A stretch of DNA of 64,000 nucleotides, from positions 4,756,876-4,820,875 of the forward strand of contig ML680037.1 in assembly GCA_007922225.1 (NCBI GenBank), in the 5' to 3' direction. The translations under genes were made by a program, and so were the position numbers. This stretch comes from Emydura subglobosa. Lineage: Eukaryota; Chordata; Testudines; Chelidae. Under the pieces are notes generated by a model, which was given only the letters and a program-made list of their open reading frames with translations, was not told the origin of the DNA and searched no databases. How positions within the stretch are numbered: position 1 is the first letter of the stretch; the number at the start of each line of letters is the position of its first letter. Shown here piece by piece: positions 1-12,334 of this stretch.

Positions 1-399
1 GAAATGTTATCAGCTTGCAAGATTAAGCAGCATGTTGGTTGATTTTTAAAATAAGATAACAAAGACATATCATTTCCAATGAAAATACAAATCATTTTTA
101 TAACTGAGAAACTCCAAATATATTTTTGTTTTTTGAAAATATTACTCTGGAAACCCAAACCTTCATCTGATGTGGTTTCTTGATTGCACATGATTAAGTA
201 TCTGAATCAAAACCCATTGAATCAATAGAAATCAAGTCCTACTTTAGCACTTTAAAATATTACATTTTAGTTTGTCCATCACTTTTTTGTTGAAGACATT
301 TAAAACTTACTTAACACTAACTGTGATCTTCAGATGTTGTAAATTACATAGTTACTGAGATTAGTCAAACCGAGAGAAGACTGTGAGGAACTTCAGAGG

Positions 400-1297
400 G
401 ACTGATTTAACCAAGCTAAGTGAATGGGCAATGTGATGGCAGATGAAGCTCAGAGTTGATGAATGCAAAGTAATGCACATTGGAGGAAGGGGAAAAATCG
501 GGACTCTCATACCCCTTATGGGGTTTTAAATTAATTCTATCATTGTAGGAAAGGGAATGGGGAATCACTGTGGACAGCTCAATACATAGCTGCATTCAAA
601 AAAGCAAACGATGCTAGGATGCATACGGAATGGCATGATCAATAATATGGAGTGTATTGTAAGGCCATCCAGTGACTCAATGGTGCAGCCTCATCTAGAA
701 TACCACATGCAGTACTGTTCATCCCATATCAGAAAGGATATTGGGGAATTGGAGAACGTTCAGAGAAAGGGGAGGAGAATGATTAGGAGCATGGAAAAAC
801 TCTCATAAGGAGAGAATGAAAAGATTGGGAATGAGATAAAAGTACATAAAATAATCTGTTTCCCCCGGAGTATACACTGGAAGCTTCTGTGCTCGCTTGC
901 AGTCTTAACACAAGAACAAGGGGACATTCAATGACACTGAAAGGTGGTATATTCAAAGCAAATAAAAGGAAATACTTCTTCCACACAACACATAATTAGA
1001 TTTCGGAACTCAATGTCACAGGACGTTGTTGAGACCAAAATGTATCAAGATTCAAAGAGGGATAGGTCATTTATATAGATAACCAGTGTCACATTAGTTA
1101 ATGCTAATAGGCGTATTAGAAGGAAGACAAATCCTCAAGCTTCAGGGCTTAAATCAATCTCTAATTACTAGAATAAGCATTTATTGAGAGTTAATTTATC
1201 CTACATCTGCCTACTGTGGGATTCCTTGTGTCTTCCTCTGAAGCATCTATGGACCCTGGGGCTGATCCCATATCATAATTTGTATGTTCCTATCTTA
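400..1297 (+). repeat. CR1/L3-like LINE fragment, 3' portion
   Basis: The stretch reads as a decayed C-terminal piece of a CR1-type LINE reverse-transcriptase protein. Around 611-808 an open frame contains the motif VQPHLEYHMQYCSSHIRKDI followed by a basic VQRKGRRMI block, which matches the thumb and C-terminal region of CR1-family ORF2. The last 100 bases (CTGCCTACTGTGGGATTCCTTG, then a CTTCCTCTGAAGCATCT block) resemble the 3' UTR of turtle CR1/L3 elements. Stops and frameshifts interrupt the frame, so it is a dead fragment, and no 5' part is present. Confidence 0.7.
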
Positions 1298-1436
1298 TAG
1301 AAAATTAATTTTTTTTTAATTGTTTCCTAAATACACAAAACAGATCATTGGAGAAAGTGGCATATTATGGCTCAGATCCTCAGCTAAATAAATGTGTACA
1401 AATATTTTAGAAACCAGTTTTTAGCATAATGATTTA

Positions 1437-1740
1437 ATCACAGAATCAGAGAACTTAGAGAGAGGAATACCAATGGGATCATCTTGCCCATGCTTCACCA
1501 ATGCTGGATTATAATACATTCTGGAGTGCTTTGGTCAGGAGACCTGCACTCTTCTGCTCTTTAATTATGGTGTCTTTTGGAAAGCTCTAGCCCTGTCCTT
1601 CACTGAATCTGGCTTGTGTGGAGTCTGATCCTTCAAGATGCTGAACAACCTCGATTCCATTGATTTCTGTTTTTAATTCCACAAAATATGCTTTCAAAAA
1701 ATCTATTCCCTTGTTCTGCTGCATTCTGTCAACTTATTCA
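1437..1740 (-). repeat. possible second LINE 3'-end fragment
   Basis: The start (CACAGAATCAGAGAAC...) and the following GGGATCATCTTGCCCATGC resemble the reverse complement of a CR1-type 3' end. Similarity is weak, no coding motif is visible, and the right boundary is set only by the MITE that follows. It could be another old repeat. Confidence 0.35.
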
Positions 1741-1744
1741 ACTA

Positions 1745-2040
1745 GGGCTATGTCTTCACTGATGGTGGCAAATTCGCCGCCATCCGATCGACTTCTCTGG
1801 ATCGACTGAGCAGTCAGTGAAGACCCGCTCAGTCGATCCAGAAATCAACATATTAAGACCACCTCCTCAAGAAGCGTAGCGCTGCGTCAACGGGAACACT
1901 GTTCCCGTCAGTGCAGTGCAGTGAAGACGGCATGCAGAAGAGAAGCAGAGAAGTCGACAGGAGTTACACAAGTTTTTTGCGTAGCTTGCCTAACTCCGGT
2001 TGACTGCCGCTGAATCTCGGAGGTAAGTGAAGACAAGCCC
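1745..2040. mobile_element. Harbinger-like MITE with internal hairpin, copy 1
   Basis: This 296-bp element has inverted ends: GGGCTATGTCTTCACTG on the left and GGGCTTGTCTTCACTTACC read inward from the right. It holds a perfect 15-bp hairpin, arms 1797-1811 and 1827-1841, around a 15-nt loop. A second copy of the same family lies in opposite orientation at 47270-47557 and keeps the same hairpin. There is no coding capacity. Superfamily assignment is inferred from the shared GTCTACACT-type ends. Confidence 0.75.
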
Positions 2041-2889
2041 TAGGTTACATTCAAAAATCTGGTAGTGTAGCACTTGGCTAATCTTCCCTATTATTTACTC
2101 ACACATTCTGACTAATTTAGATATTTGGAAATCACTATGACTAGTGTCATCACTGTAACATCTAAGTGCTTAATAGATTTCTGTATTAAATTAATAATTA
2201 AATACAGATTAAAAATAAACTAGATTGCTTCTATCTCCTTTGGCTGCACTCTCTATTTCCTATCACAAAGCTGTTCTTAGTCCTTTATCAGTTGCCCCTT
2301 TAAGCTGCTCTTTCAGGCTGCCTGTTTCTTTCACTCCAGCTGTTCTTGTCCAACCTCAGTTTCTATGAGATCTCTCTTTCCCCTACCTCTAAACCTACCC
2401 AAAACAATACTCAGCCAAAAGCTCCTGGGCAGGTTGGTTCACACACACCTTTTGTTTTAGGTGTGGTTTATGCTTATAGTTAAGTTAATTGAAGGGTGAG
2501 TTCGTACCTACCACTCTGTGAGTTTTTAACTCCACTCATAACAAGGTTTTGCCCTGCTCAGAACAACACCCCCCACCTCAACTTCATTCATCATCCCAAT
2601 GAGACCTAAAATGGTGACAACTAACAGCCCATTTCAAACAAAAAGAAAAGAAATAATTAACCATGTATTATTTGTAATTTGTTAGGTATCCTGCATGTGT
2701 AAATAGTTTTTCTACCAGGATAGCTTAATATCACCGACATAAAAGAATTTTATTCCCACCCAAATCTCTTTGAGGTGTTTCTCTCCCTGGGTTTCCCTCC
2801 AATCAACTCCTGAGGAACACCCATTGTTTCTATGGAATTTGCTGTCTGAAGCAGACCTTGCCCATTTTGTTTGAATGGGGGACTCACCT
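2041..2889. other. unassigned upstream intergenic DNA
   Basis: AT-rich DNA with pyrimidine-rich patches between about 2230 and 2600. I see no coding potential, RNA gene or clear repeat here. Confidence 0.5.
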
Positions 2890-3235
2890 CTGTAACAAAT
2901 TTTCCAGCCTCAACTTCCACAGCTACATTCTCAGGGGGCAGCCAAACTGAAATTCTGTCCTCCTGATACCATCTTAGACGGCCCTTATGGATAATTTTAG
3001 GTTTAGTCCTGGGACCCAACTGTACCCTGTACACCACTTTTTTGATTTGGGTCAGTATTGTACAGGCTTCTCTCCATCTCAAGGTTTATCCAATTTAAGG
3101 CTCTTACCCTTCTTTCTTCTAGAATTGTGGAAGCAGACCAGATCCTATCTTTTAAAAGTTTCCCCATATGACCTGACATTACAGAGCCTTTTCATTTTGT
3201 CAGAGGCTATCCTCGAATTTTCCCTAGCAAAAGTG
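2890..3235 (-). pseudogene. Ty3/Gypsy retrotransposon integrase C-terminal remnant
   Basis: Two minus-strand frames together resemble the end of a Gypsy-type integrase. The upstream frame carries the block ENSRIASDKMKR. The downstream frame carries VVYRVQLGPRTKPKIIHKGR, the small barrel (GPY/F-like) module that follows the catalytic core. A frame change and stops separate the two parts, and no reverse transcriptase, protease or gag is recognisable nearby, so only a relic survives. Integrases of this class insert retrotransposon DNA, but this copy cannot. Identification rests on motif resemblance, and the LTR boundaries are not located. Confidence 0.65.
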
Positions 3236-3239
3236 TGGA

Positions 3240-3870
3240 TTTTTTTCAATGTTGGATTGCAGGGTTTAGACACAGTCCACAGTTCAACTCCCTGCAGGGA
3301 TGCAGAGTCAGACACTTGCTCTCGCAGTGGCCACACGTCCCCAGGCTCTAGGAAGGTAGGGCCCTTTCTCCCCAGCATCAGCCCCCCTGTCAGGGTCATG
3401 ATGCCCTTCCCAGTCTGGCCTGCGCGGCCCCGTGGCTGGTGGCGTCTCCCTGTGCTGGGCCCTGCCGAGGGTCCCCCTTACTCTCCCAAACTGCACACCG
3501 CACCCAGTTCCAGACGACTCCAGTCCCAGCTCCTGCTCCGCTCTGCCTCAGTGCGGCTGTGCTCAGCTCAGCTCAGCTCTCTGGACTGCTTCTCTGATTC
3601 TGCTGCTGTGGGTCTGCTCTGCTCAACTCCCTGGCCTGGACTGCTTCTCTGGCCTCCCAGCCGCTGGCTGCTTTGTCCTTAGCTCAGCACCACTTTCTGC
3701 CAGGGACCCCTCATTTGCCTGCCCGCCCTGTCAATCAGGCTGACCTGGAGCTTTGGCCTCGCCCCATTGGCCCTGGGGGATGTCTGCTTCAGGGTCCTGA
3801 TTCCTCATCGACCCTTCCCCTGTCCTTTAGTGCTGAGAGATGCCAATCAAAAAGCCCCACTAAGTTTCAG
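3240..3870. repeat. GC-rich interspersed sequence, possible LTR-derived
   Basis: A GC-rich block with CTCAG repeats around 3565-3580 and a segment from about 3735 (TGTCAATCAGGCTGACCTGG) that has the look of a repeated turtle sequence. It adjoins the Gypsy integrase relic and may be its LTR or an unrelated insertion. Open frames on both strands are low-complexity Ser/Pro/Leu products of base composition. Confidence 0.35.
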
Positions 3871-4322
3871 TAATGGGTGAATAGTCCCGTTACACCTAGA
3901 TAAATGAGCAATCTGAAGTGTTTTAAGGTACAGTATCATTATACAGTATATAGAGCCAATTAATAAACATCATTAGATCATTTCATGTCCAGCATTGACA
4001 TAAACTTACACTGTAATACACACCTTTTGATAGGTCTGCTTTTCAATATCGTCACGATTATACTGCATACTCTCAAGGTAATATGGTCCCAGCACTGTGA
4101 TGTAATCCCTTCTCTTAGCAAATACAGAGAGTTCTGTATATGTAGGGCCACACTCAGGCCTGTTGACTGGGGGGAAGAGGGGCAATTTCTCCGGGGCCTA
4201 GCAATTTAAAAGCGCCCTGGTGGATGGGAGGATAGACAGGTATCGTCCTCTCCTCTGCACCTCCCCTGCCTCCGAGGCCCTTGCTGCTCGTGCTCACTGT
4301 CCCTCCCCAGAGCTGAACTTAG

Positions 4323-4487
4323 TTTATTATGTGCCATACAGATTCCTGGGTGGCTGAGGTGATGGTATCTGCTACTCAGCTTCCCGGGTTCATCAGACAT
4401 CTCCCTGGGGACTCCAAGGGACCTGGGAAGCTGAGTAGCAGATATCGCCACCTCAGCTGCCTGGGAACCTGCATGGCACATAATAAA
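4323..4487. repeat. 165-bp inverted repeat (69-nt arms)
   Basis: The left arm (4323-4391) begins TTTATTATGTGCCATACAG and the right arm (4419-4487) is its reverse complement with scattered mismatches, separated by a 27-nt spacer. Because of the symmetry both strands encode almost the same peptide, which explains the paired open frames here. Flanking phrases such as the GGCAATTT blocks at about 4180 suggest it is the core of a larger decayed DNA transposon. Confidence 0.8.
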
Positions 4488-4489
4488 GA

Positions 4490-6287
4490 AATAAAAACTT
4501 CCGGCAGAAGCCCGCTTGGACCTCAGTCCTCCCTTTCTACAGGGGCCATTGACTGTTCTGCCCTGGGGCCCAAAATTGCGGTCGATGGGCCTGGCCACAC
4601 TAGAGCCTATTACTGGGCTGGACTTTCTCTTTTGAATCTGAAAAATTTCAGTATTGAGCCTGAGCATGACTACTGATTGACCTGAAGAATTAGATCTGTG
4701 AAAGATGGCTTGAATGCACAGGGACACATGTTCTGTATTAGATGATATACCCTTCGTCCTTTACACTATATTTGTCAGACTGACACAGGCATGTGTATGT
4801 AATGCAAAAATATTATGGCAATGCAATGTTATCGTAGCGGCTTTAAATACATGCAGCAAATCAGAAAATTCAAATTTCTCACAGTAACTGCAAATTGGCC
4901 TTCCTGTACATAGAATTGTGGTTTATTGTACTTTATATGGCATTATATGGCTTTACATATCATCAGTGTCTTAATCTGCATGTGCAATATAGCTGAGTGA
5001 TGGTGTCTCTGGGCACTATACATCAATTTCCTCATTTTTCTGTATTTAAAACTTCATCAGTAACCTTACATCACCATAGTTTGTTGAATTAAATGTCATT
5101 GGTATTATTTAGGAAATTAAAACAAGGGGGGAAATTGATGGGAAGGCAAAATAATAGTACCAGTGCATTTCTTTAAGCACCAAAATGTATTTAATTGTGC
5201 AATGTAGCAATCCTGTATGTGGAACAGAATGTTTTATTGCCATATATCTACCCTCAAATACACCTAGAAATACATAAAATAGTCATGGAATAACCTACTA
5301 ACTTCAGAATTTAAGTATGATTTTTTTTCTACTGATCTGTAGATGGGAGACTCTTAACTAATACAAGCAGTGTCGTGGTCCCTGGGCCAAGTTCCCTGCA
5401 TCCACAGAAAGCCTCAGTTGGAGATATGCCTTTTTCTTTTGTGAATGTAGAACCACCTCTACTTACCGCTTCTAACCTCTTGCATTTTGTGAAGGCTTTG
5501 GTCTTCCTAAGGGCTCTGTGTCTCCCTTTTTAAAACTTCCCAGTTTTACAATGTGGCCAGTTGTACAAATATCAAAAATTTCCACTTTCATAAAAGCGGA
5601 GGAAGAGTTGGATCATATATTTTCAGAAAACTGAGCAGGAAAATGCTTTCGAAGACTTTGACTGCTTAGCTCTCACTGAGCAAAAGAATATGCAATGGTC
5701 TTTAATGATGACTGATGCTTTCTCCACGTGACAAGAAGTGAAACATATGGACAAACATGCTTGATGATAAGATGACTGAGGCATTGGGGAATATATGCTT
5801 GCTGTTTATAGATTACCTGAAGAGACTGTTTAGCATAATGGTCCTCAGTTCATTTCTGAGGAATTTGAAGCATTCTGGAGCATGAAACACACTAGGCTTA
5901 CTACTTACCGCCCACTATTAAACATGAGAGTAAAATGCTTTGCACAGACACTTAGAAGGGAATAAACAAAAAATGAGAGTAGAATCCTACTGCATCTTAT
6001 TGAAAACTTTATTTTATCATCAAGGGCTGTGCCATACATAGTCTAACATGCAGAAAGTGTCAGCAAATGTGAGTCGTAAATTACATTTGGTTTGCAAACT
6101 TTTCATTAAACAGAATTGCTGATAGCAAAAATTATTTTCAGACATAATTATTATAAGAGAGGATGACCGATTATAAAACAATACAGCAGAGTAGAGGCAG
6201 ACCAGGTGATTTGATTTATTTACAACAGATTTACCAAAAAACTAGATGAAAACAGCACAGTACAGAATTAACAAACTGTGTTTCCTC
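4490..6287. other. unassigned upstream intergenic DNA
   Basis: AT-rich sequence with no recognisable gene, exon or RNA. A GGGCC-rich patch at 4560-4620 may still belong to the element around the inverted repeat to its left. Confidence 0.45.
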
Positions 6288-6516
6288 TGTTGTGTCTACA
6301 CTGGCAATTTTTAAGAAACAGCCTATCATTGCACTATCACCAGAGCAGCTCCACTGGTGCTAGCAAAGATAGGAATGGTAATATAGATGAGCCGTAATAC
6401 TAGAAACACCAGTGGACATCAGCTCCTTGTCTACGCTAGAGCTCACACTAGGATTTACCATAGTGTAGTTGAATCCCCACATAAGAGCTTTTTTGCTAGA
6501 ATTCATGAATGTAAAC

Positions 6517-7050
6517 TAGAGCTGATTGAAAAAAGAGGTTTCTTTGCAGAAAAAAATGATGAAAATGAAAATAAATCTAAATTTTCTATTGAAAGTTTTT
6601 ATTTTTAATAGAAATTCAAATATTGAAACATTAAGACCAAAAACAAATATTTCAGCCAAAATATTTTAATTGAGAAATGCTGCAGTGGTGTCTCATGTTC
6701 CAATTCTCCTCTATAGGCCAATCTCCCTGGTTTCATTACTTCTCCCCTGATACACCACAGTGCATCACTGGAGATGTCTGGCTGGGGACAATGGTCCATA
6801 AAGGAGAATGGGGACAGGAGGCAATCGAACTTCAACTCCCATGAGGCACTGTGGCAGAACTTTCAAATAAAAATATTTCAGTTTTTGGCCAAAATATTTT
6901 GTTTTTGAGACTTTTTTAAAAAATAAATAAATAAATAAATAAATCGAATTCTCCATGGAAAGCAGACACTTCATCAAAAAATGTTATGTAGTTTAAACCC
7001 TGATTTTCCTTTGGAAAACAGTTTTGATCGAAAATTTTTGACTAGCTCTA
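6517..7050. mobile_element. non-autonomous hAT-like DNA transposon
   Basis: Inverted ends TAGAGCTGATTGAAAA (left) and TAGAGCTAGTCAAAAATTTT (right, read inward) bound a 534-bp element with no transposase. The 8-bp flanks ATGTAAAC and GTGTAGAT differ only by three transitions, consistent with a decayed 8-bp hAT target duplication. An (AAAT) run lies inside. Confidence 0.6.
6918..6944 (+). repeat. (AAAT)n microsatellite
   Basis: About six tandem AAAT units inside the hAT-like element. Confidence 0.9.
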
Positions 7051-7261
7051 GTGTAGATGTGACAACCGTTCTCTTCACCAACATACCAGGTCTGAACCAG
7101 GGACCTCCAGAGCTAAAAGCATGTACTGCTATGGCTTTAGCTAAGGTTCTCTAGCTGGGGACTGTAACAATTCACCCTCTGTGAATCAGTACAGTAGGGC
7201 ACCTGTAACACACACTCAGCAGTGGGTTAAAGAGACACATCCTTAGCAGATTTGATTCTTA

Positions 7262-7345
7262 TTTAAGTTATGATGATGTAAAATCAGGAGTTGAAGTCCA
7301 CTGAAATCCATGGAGTTCCAGTGGTGTAAAACTAGTGTAAGAAAG
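7262..7345. repeat. fragment of a palindromic MITE
   Basis: The block CATGGAGTTCCAGTGGTGTA followed by AAACTAGTGTAAG matches the right half of an abundant sauropsid palindromic repeat, also seen at 37014-37095. It is degraded. Confidence 0.4.
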
Positions 7346-9360
7346 ATCTGGCTGAGCAATGTCTAACATGTATAATTTGTTTGGCTTGGTTTATAATAGC
7401 TCACAGAGCTAAGTACAGCTGGTGAAGAAAGAGTCAAAATGGGTTCTGCTGACCCTCCAAATCACATTGGGTAGATTGAGCCTATTAGGGTAACAGAACC
7501 AATACCATTAAACTAAGCTCAAATCAAATCCCAAACATTTTCACAAATATGAAAAATTTCACAAGAGACCACATTTTTTTAAAACTTGGTCATAGCAGCT
7601 TGTCCTAACCATACTGAGTCACCAAATCGTTGCATAACCTGATTTAGCTACACCATAATTTAAGCTATGTGTAAGCATACTTTTAAAACATAGCTGACAG
7701 CTCTATATATAAAGGTCCAGATATGGCAGAGGTGTCGAATGAATAGTTCTTCTATCCTTTGCTATTTGGCTGCTCAGTCCAGGTTATTGGCAGAAGCTCC
7801 TAAACAGTTTTCTACTCCAGACAATGAGTGTTTTTCATCTCTAACGTCAATCGTTATCATTTTGCTCACAAATAACTAAGCTGAGGAAATTCTGCCTGAT
7901 TTTATTAGTTCATGTCTTACTGTGAGAGCATTCTCTGTTCCTTCAAAGTGTGTGCAATGGAAAATCAACTCATTCACCATGTCTTGCATAAGCAATAGAG
8001 CCGGAGGGGCAGAGATGATTTCCATGAGATAACCACACTTTAGGACTGTTCAATTTTAAACACATCCTCACATGTAGACACCACTATTGTCTGCACTGTC
8101 ATTGTTTAGTTTGCAAATGAGTGTGGCCATTGCTAATAGACCATGATCTATCTCTTTCAAATATTCTCTGTATTTCTGTGTATTTTATTTCAGTTTTAAG
8201 GGAAAGCAAAATTGGAAGCATGAGGGGTTTATTTGTACAGGATGTAATTATTGATGACATCCTCGGGACAGATCATGTCTGGCCGTTCATGTGTGCAAAG
8301 GGGCAAGGATTGCTCAGAGCTAATGCCCACAGTGGGGCACTCATCCCAGGAGGCAGGAAAGCGTTTGACCCCTTGACACTTGACCATGATCTTGCCCCCA
8401 GCCCTTTCCACACTGGCCAACAGAGCTGGCTCCATATGGCTGGGAACTCCAACTGCACCCTTTAAAAGGTGCAGAGCACTGTTCTGACTCCCGCTGCTCC
8501 CAGAGGCATTGTTTCTACTGTACCTTAGGCACCCCTCCAGGAGCTCCCACTAGGCCCCTGTATCTCATTTCCTCCCCGTGCTGCTGAGCTGTGCCTTGAA
8601 GGCAGGTTCCAGCCATTAAAGCTTTGAAAGGGTTCTGAAGTGGCTTACTTACTGTGTGGGTGGGTTCTTACTTTGATTTACCAGATTAAATGCATAGCTG
8701 TTCTCTGGAATTTGTGGGGGTTATCTTTTTATCGCCCCCAAAATATAACTGAATACAAGAGATTCACCAAACGTAGTCTCATTTCATTTTCACTATCAAA
8801 TTACTCTGCTTTTCTTCTCTTGTTGTTATTATTTTGGTTCCAAAAAAGATCAAACTTATGTAGCTTTCATTTTTAATAGTCGCTCTGACCCTGCCTTGCC
8901 TCCTAGGACTGAAGTGTGTCCTGACAAACCAGATTGTTGAAGTTAATCATTAAAAAGGACACTGTCAAGCTATTTTGCTGATATCAAGAATCTGTTTTCT
9001 CACAGCTGGTTACTATAATCCTTTGGAAAGCTGAGGTTGTTTATTTTCCTTCATTGTTGGTAGGGTTGCTAATGGGATAGGCTGGTAATGTTACAGGGTA
9101 TGTATTTCAGATATCCATGCTGCACCCCATGGCCTTTGGAACTTCACAGTGACAGCAGGGATGGAACTGAGATCCTCCCTACCACTTGAACGAAAGAGGA
9201 ATCTGTCAGATCTTAAATCAGCAGTAAAAGAGCAGTCACATAGTTGCACTGGGACTGTCCAGTAGAGGGCAGTGGTACACAGACACATTAGTCAGTTCAT
9301 TTCTATTTTACCTCAGTATCTATTCCTTAGTTGAGCTGATGTCTAGCTTCTCCTGATAAC
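7346..9360. other. unassigned upstream intergenic DNA
   Basis: No gene is evident. Open frames around 8121-8465 overlap on both strands, lack family motifs and show no splice context, so I do not call them. Confidence 0.45.
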
Positions 9361-9467
9361 CCTGATTCTGCACATACAGACACGCTTAACTTTACTTCTG
9401 TGAGTAGCCCAGTTGATTTCAATGTGGTAGAAAATGTAAGCGTGTGCCTGAGTGTTTGCAGGATCAT
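9361..9467. mobile_element. short palindromic MITE
   Basis: The left half begins CCTGATTCTGCACATACAGA and contains ACGCTTAACTTTACTTC. The right half, read inward, begins GATCCTGCAAACACTCAGG and contains ACGCTTACATTTTC, giving about 45-bp inverted halves around a short centre. It is non-coding. Confidence 0.6.
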
Positions 9468-10785
9468 GGTCTTAATTATCACTTTTCATCTCTACCTTCT
9501 CTCCCCCCAAAAAATGACATCCCTTGAAACTTCAGAAGATACATCTCATTTTAGGGTTCTGGGAGCTCAGGAAACCCAATAGGAAAAGGGATTTAAAGTT
9601 ATGGTATTTTTTAAAAGTCCCTGCAGGATGTTTTGAAAAAAACGTCTTACGTTTTGGGGCTCACTATGTCTCCAAAACATCTTGGCCTGCAGACTCAAGC
9701 TTATTTTGTTGGCCTTGATGAGAAATGCCTTGTAATTTTTTTGTGGAGAGTGTAATGGGGGAATTACAAAGATGTATAATATAAAGATCTCATGATGGGG
9801 TGAGGTGTAACATTCTCTGTGCTAAGGCTGGCACAGAAGGTACTCATTGGGGATTTAATAGAGCAGTAATATAAGGGGAGAATCCCAAAGGAGAAGAGAG
9901 AACTCCCTTTGACAGCCCTGAGCCCAGCCAGGAAGCACGATCAGGAAGCATCAAGGGCAGAGCCCAGAAACAGAAGTACCTGAGCATTGACCATCTTGCT
10001 TACACTGAAACTACACTGATTAATTGCCTTTGTAAGTTAAGGGCTGTTTATTTTTCCCACGGCTAAAGCAAGTCATTGTTCATTTGCTGTTTGCTCCTCT
10101 TTCTGGGCCCAGCTGAAGAAATCTCTGGTCCTGACTTCTTATACATTGGGCCAGCATGGTGAAGTTCCTGCACAGAAACGTCTGGACCTTTCAGTGTCAG
10201 ATGCAGTATTTTCTCTTGGGTTTGCAATTTTATTCTGAAACCTGCTGCTATGGGTTGGGCCGCACGCCTACACAGCTCTTTCATACAAAGCAACATTTTA
10301 AATGAATTTTGAAACAATTATAACTGTAAACTCACTTGCTGCTTTCTCCAGGCTATGCTGCTGCTGTTAACCTGAGCCAGATAACTGAGCAGGGAGCATG
10401 GGAGGGGGCAGGCACCTATGGGGAAATGCAGAAAAGCAGGCATTTGGAAGTGGTATGTAGGGAGGTGTGGAAGGACGTGGAGGACTGGAATGAAGATGAA
10501 ATGGGGGGAGCACATGGAGGAGTGGCATACGTCTGTCCTCAGTGGTCTCAGAATTGGGGCGGGGCTACAGGGGAGGCAAGAGGAGCAGGAACATGAATCA
10601 CAGGAGACTTGTAGGGCACAAGACAGACTGAGAGGAAGCAGCAAATGTGGAAATATAGAGGAGTGGCATGGAAGAGGGGGATGCCAGGAACTGGGGGAGT
10701 GTGAAATGTGCTATAGGTGACTAAGGGAGTGAAGGTAGAAGATGCAGGGTACCAGAGGACATGTGCTGGAGGGCATACAAGAGAG

Positions 10786-10915
10786 ATACTTAGATTGTAA
10801 ATTCTTTGGAGCAGAGACCAGCTTTTTGTTTTGTGTTTGTATCACGCCCAGCACAACGGGGTCCTGATCCATGAGTGGGGCTCCCCAATTAGTATCAGTA
10901 ATAATAATGTGAATG
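10786..10915 (+). repeat. interspersed repeat, family shared with 39405 and 42905 (sense copy)
   Basis: Begins near TAGATTGTAAATTCTTTGGAG, continues through GCCCAGCACAACGGGGTCCTG and ends in a TAATAATAATG tail. The same sequence occurs reverse-complemented at 39405-39545 and 42905-43030, which shows it is a dispersed family. The A/T-rich tail is compatible with a SINE or a LINE 3' end, but I cannot assign a class. Confidence 0.6.
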
Positions 10916-11869
10916 TGAGGCTAGGGCAAGATGAGTCCTTGATACACAGTAATATTTTACAAACTCGTATTTTTTCTAAATATAAAACTTGAAGCACTTA
11001 AAGAATTTCATGTGAATAACGACCTCCCTTCCTTCTTCCCCATGCTCCCGATGCCCCACATGTTAATTCCTTCTGTAGGAGGGAAATCCCAAGTAGGGAG
11101 GCTCAAATGATAAGTCAGAGCAGGGCCCCTGCTTAGATGCCAGCCTGATTCAAACTTTTGCTGTTCATTTATGAAAAATCAAACAAAATGCTGCATGGAA
11201 ATAAGCAACTACAAAACCTTTGATTTGTTAAGAAAGGGTTCAGGTTAAAAGTGTGTTTCAGTGGAGCCCAGTTAAAAGTCTCCTGCAACTTTATTTTTTG
11301 AAAACCATTAATGTCTTGGAATGCCCAGGCAAGGAATCTAGTCAGTTTCCCACTGCCATATCCTCTTTTTCCCACTATCTCCCCACTTGACTCACACTGC
11401 TCACCCAACCTTAATTTTGCTTGCTAAAGCTTGCAGAAATATATAGCAAAGGTCAAAAAACCAAACCAAACCAAACCCCACCATGCTACTAGACTATAAA
11501 ATCCCATTTTCATGTAAGAAAAGTCATTTCCAATATTACAGCCGAGCAAGAGCTCTGCTATAATTAAGGTTAAGTATTGTACCATTAACGTACTGCAACA
11601 TTACTCATTGCAAACAAACTGTGTCAAATTCATTGCAAGTGTAAACCGATGCAACCAATGGAGCTGTGCCAATATACACCTGCAGAGATTTTGGTACATC
11701 AGGTTTATATTGTTGCACAATATAATTTAAACTACAAAGTTGCATGCTCTGCCCCACACTCAAGTTTCATAACATCAAACAAGTCATTCCAATTCTATTC
11801 TTCTGTGTCCTTACATATCATACTATAAAAACTTTTGACATAATTTATTCCTTTTGAAATCTTTACTAA

Positions 11870-11945
11870 ATATTTGATCAGTATATCAGTATAGTTGATC
11901 AATGTATCAGTGTATATTGTATCATTGTATATCAGTGTATATAGA
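11870..11945. repeat. AT-rich degenerate tandem repeat
   Basis: Overlapping units of the type GTATATCAGT and TTGATCAATGTATCAGTG recur several times. Confidence 0.55.
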
Positions 11946-12312
11946 AACAGTGTATTTCTATTACAGAACAAAATAGGAGTGTAAATTTAAGTCTGGGTGT
12001 GAAGTGCAAGTCATGGGTGGTAATGGTAAGTGATGAAGACTTATATTGCTGCTGGAGTCTTTAACAGTTCATTTCCAAACTCTTTAAAGTGTGGGACTTT
12101 TTTGTTCTTAATTGGGAGCATTGTCTGGACTCCAAAATACGAAGAGGTGCACACCATGACCCTACCTGGCACTGCCTACATAACTGCCACAGAGATTTGT
12201 GGATTCGTAGGATTGAGCCAGATGTGGGAACTTCACCACACAATGCCTGGTGTGATGCCATCAGCTGTGGTTACTCTGGTTGGCACAAAGGTCCTCAGTA
12301 GACTAAGAGTTT

Positions 12313-12334
12313 GATGATGATGATGATGATGATG
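12313..12334 (+). repeat. (GAT)n microsatellite
   Basis: Seven tandem GAT units. Confidence 0.9.

Larger units (their letters stand above)
6288..7064. mobile_element. possible MITE carrying a nested hAT-like insertion
   Basis: The outer ends TTGTGTCTACACTGG (about 6291) and TTGTCACATCTACAC (read inward from about 7064) look like the GTCTACACT-type inverted ends seen throughout the window. Most of the right half is occupied by the hAT-like element at 6517-7050. The outer boundaries are approximate. Confidence 0.4.

Noticed and set aside
7081..7150. tRNA-like stretch on the minus strand with a GGTTCAGACC box
   Set aside because: I cannot build a convincing cloverleaf or A box; at most it could be a degraded tRNA-derived SINE.
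8121..8465. 114-codon + strand open frame
   Set aside because: Mirrored by minus-strand frames of similar length, no motifs and no flanking exon signals.
10318..10720. Overlapping 86-108 codon frames on both strands
   Set aside because: Purine-rich low-complexity DNA gives Gly/Glu-rich and Cys/Ser/Pro-rich translations without family features.
12030..12314. 94-codon + strand open frame with a second overlapping frame
   Set aside because: No recognised domain, no splice context, overlapping frames on both strands, and it ends near a (GAT)n run. It may be a decayed repeat but I cannot assign it.
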